A stretch of DNA of 64,000 nucleotides from Algoriphagus halophilus (lineage in GTDB: Bacteria; Bacteroidota; Bacteroidia; Cytophagales; Cyclobacteriaceae): contig NZ_FSRC01000001.1 of the NCBI RefSeq assembly GCF_900129785.1, positions 2,790,001 through 2,854,000 of the forward strand, in the 5' to 3' direction. This document shows, in pieces, positions 62,829 through 64,000 of this stretch. The translations under genes and the position numbers were made by a program. Every line of letters begins with the position of its first letter. Position 1 is the stretch's first letter. Below the pieces are notes generated by a model. It was not told where the DNA came from, did no database searches, and saw only the letters and a list, made by a program, of their open reading frames with translations.

Positions 62829-64000
62829 TTATTTGTTTATAGGTGCCATAAAGTTTGTTTCAATATCGCCAAATTCTTGACCACCAGCATTTAATTGCAA
62901 TTGTACCTTTTCCTGGCTCACCTGTACATCTGATTGATTTCTAACTAAGAAAAATCTTCCCTCAAACTTTGATTGGGGCTCCAAGGTCCAGTGGGTATCC
63001 CCCACCACTTCCAGATCTATGCCCTCTACTAAGGGGATCAATTCCACCGTCTGTGGTTCAAATGTTTTGTTGATTAAAGTGATTTCATACAGGTTTGATA
63101 CCCTTCCATCTTCTCTGGTTTGATAAGTCATGCCTGGAAATCTGGTAACCGTTCCGTTAATAGGTTCTCTTGTAGCAATTAAAGAGACAAAAGCGGCTAC
63201 CAATACCAACAAAACCACCACATATGCCTTGACTCTACCTGTGATCAATTTTTGGAAGCCTTGTTTAATGCTATTCTGAGAGGCATAGCGAATCAAGCCT
63301 TTTGGCCTATCCACCTTGACCATGACCTCATCACAAGCATCAATGCAAGCGGTACAGTTCACGCATTCCATTTGTATTCCATTTCGAATATCTATTCCTG
63401 TTGGGCAAACCTGTACGCAAAGGCTGCAATCCACACAATCGCCTTTTGGTTCAAGTTCGGCCTTGTTTTTCCGTATTGGAGCTCTAGGTTCACCCCTCAC
63501 GTAATCATACATGACGTTGATGGAGTTATTGTCTAATAAAACACCTTGAAGTCTTCCATAAGGACAAACAACCAAACATGCCTGCTCCCTAAACCAGGAA
63601 AACACAAACATGAATATCCCCGAAAAAGCGATCAATCCAATAAAACCAGCCATATGAGCAGAAGGTGGTTGGGTTACGACCTCTATCACTTGATCCACCC
63701 CTATTAAATAAGCCATCACCAAATGACCAATCATCAATGAAATGAACCCAAAGATCAGGTACTTTGCCCCTTTCTTTCCAATTTTTTTGGAGTCCCAAGG
63801 AGCAGTATTCAACGCTCTTTGCTGATTGGCATCTCCTTCAATCCAATACTCGATTTTCCGGAAAACCATCTCCATAAAAAGAGTTTGAGGACAGGCCCAA
63901 CCACAAAATACCCTTCCAAAAATCACTGTAAAAAGAATGACAAAAACGAAAAAGATCAATAAAAGGAAGATCAACAAGTAGGTATCCTGAGGCCAAAACA
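62829..64000 (-). CDS. ccoG: Cytochrome c oxidase accessory protein CcoG, 5' partial
   Basis: The cbb3 oxidase assembly protein (copper/iron handling). Visible parts: membrane region with FCGWACPQTLFMEM, a ferredoxin-like cluster region with CVDCSLCVQVCPTG and CVNCTACIDACDEV (two 4Fe-4S motifs), another helix, and a C-terminal Ig-like domain (LINKTFEPQTVELIPL). The frame is open to the window edge at 64000 and reads WPQDTYLLIFL there, so the start lies outside; the TTG at 63977 is not the start. The ccoNOP genes are probably further upstream on this strand. Confidence 0.95.
   Translation of the reverse strand, partial: FWPQDTYLLIFLLLIFFVFVILFTVIFGRVFCGWACPQTLFMEMVFRKIEYWIEGDANQQRALNTAPWDSKKIGKKGAKYLIFGFISLMIGHLVMAYLIGVDQVIEVVTQPPSAHMAGFIGLIAFSGIFMFVFSWFREQACLVVCPYGRLQGVLLDNNSINVMYDYVRGEPRAPIRKNKAELEPKGDCVDCSLCVQVCPTGIDIRNGIQMECVNCTACIDACDEVMVKVDRPKGLIRYASQNSIKQGFQKLITGRVKAYVVVLLVLVAAFVSLIATREPINGTVTRFPGMTYQTREDGRVSNLYEITLINKTFEPQTVELIPLVEGIDLEVVGDTHWTLEPQSKFEGRFFLVRNQSDVQVSQEKVQLQLNAGGQEFGDIETNFMAPINK

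Overview
The window is a piece of a Bacteroidota chromosome, most likely from the order Cytophagales and close to Cyclobacteriaceae (Algoriphagus-like). That placement is inference. It rests on the fused lpxC/fabZ gene, the type IX secretion regulator PorX, DUF4296 and DUF4924 proteins, many short-lipobox lipoproteins, Bacteroidota-type promoters (TAnnTTTG at -7) and moderately low GC. No rRNA, CRISPR array, prophage or intact insertion sequence was seen. The content is mostly core genome, with signalling clusters and small patches of decayed intergenic repeats.

Layout. 0-6.6 kb: single metabolic genes (serine hydrolase, flavin reductase, sugar epimerase-like lipoprotein, an unknown beta-rich protein, fumarylacetoacetase). 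6.9-8.3 kb: a peroxide-defence operon (DoxX-like, glutathione peroxidase, OhrR-type regulator) with a palindrome on its likely promoter. 8.4-18.8 kb: a GreB-like factor, valS, an SH3-amidase, a DUF1080 lipoprotein, a lipid kinase next to an App1-type phosphatidate phosphatase, an M42 peptidase and a long amidophosphoribosyltransferase. 18.9-24.1 kb: a probable sigma-54 module made of a -24/-12 promoter with an upstream inverted repeat, a small exported protein, an NtrC-type regulator, a hybrid kinase with receiver and Hpt-like domains, and an exported DsrE-family protein. 24.3-24.9 kb: repeat patch and tRNA-Leu(GAG). 25-28 kb: folD and lepA.

28.3-34.2 kb is a tripartite RND efflux operon. 34.4-38.7 kb holds DUF4924, an unlisted 35-residue membrane protein, a UPF1-like helicase, AcpH and inorganic pyrophosphatase. 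38.8-45.6 kb is the most unusual part. Four tightly coupled minus-strand genes encode an E1-like/nitroreductase fusion (Rv1355c-like), a GNAT-fold protein, a 7TM-DISM histidine kinase and a receiver-kinase. Divergent to them is a stand-alone receiver that closely resembles the receiver of the last gene. The cluster looks like a small-molecule synthesis and sensing unit, but the chemistry is unknown.

45.6-48.8 kb is porX-tsaE-ald. 48.9-54.0 kb is the lipid A operon (HD hydrolase, lpxD, lpxC/fabZ, lpxA, ABC ATPase). 54-60.2 kb has a lipoprotein, mutS2 with DUF4296, and a DUF58/BatA-type operon. 60.3 kb to the end has hemN facing a cytochrome cbb3 assembly operon (ccoG partial, fixH, safE-like), which fits microaerobic respiration and haem supply.

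A recurring theme is the -7 box TAnnTTTG, often continued as TTTGCMCC, in front of housekeeping genes. The best example is the tRNA-Leu promoter, which also has a TTG element 20 bases upstream. All functional assignments come from motif recognition by eye. No database search was run.
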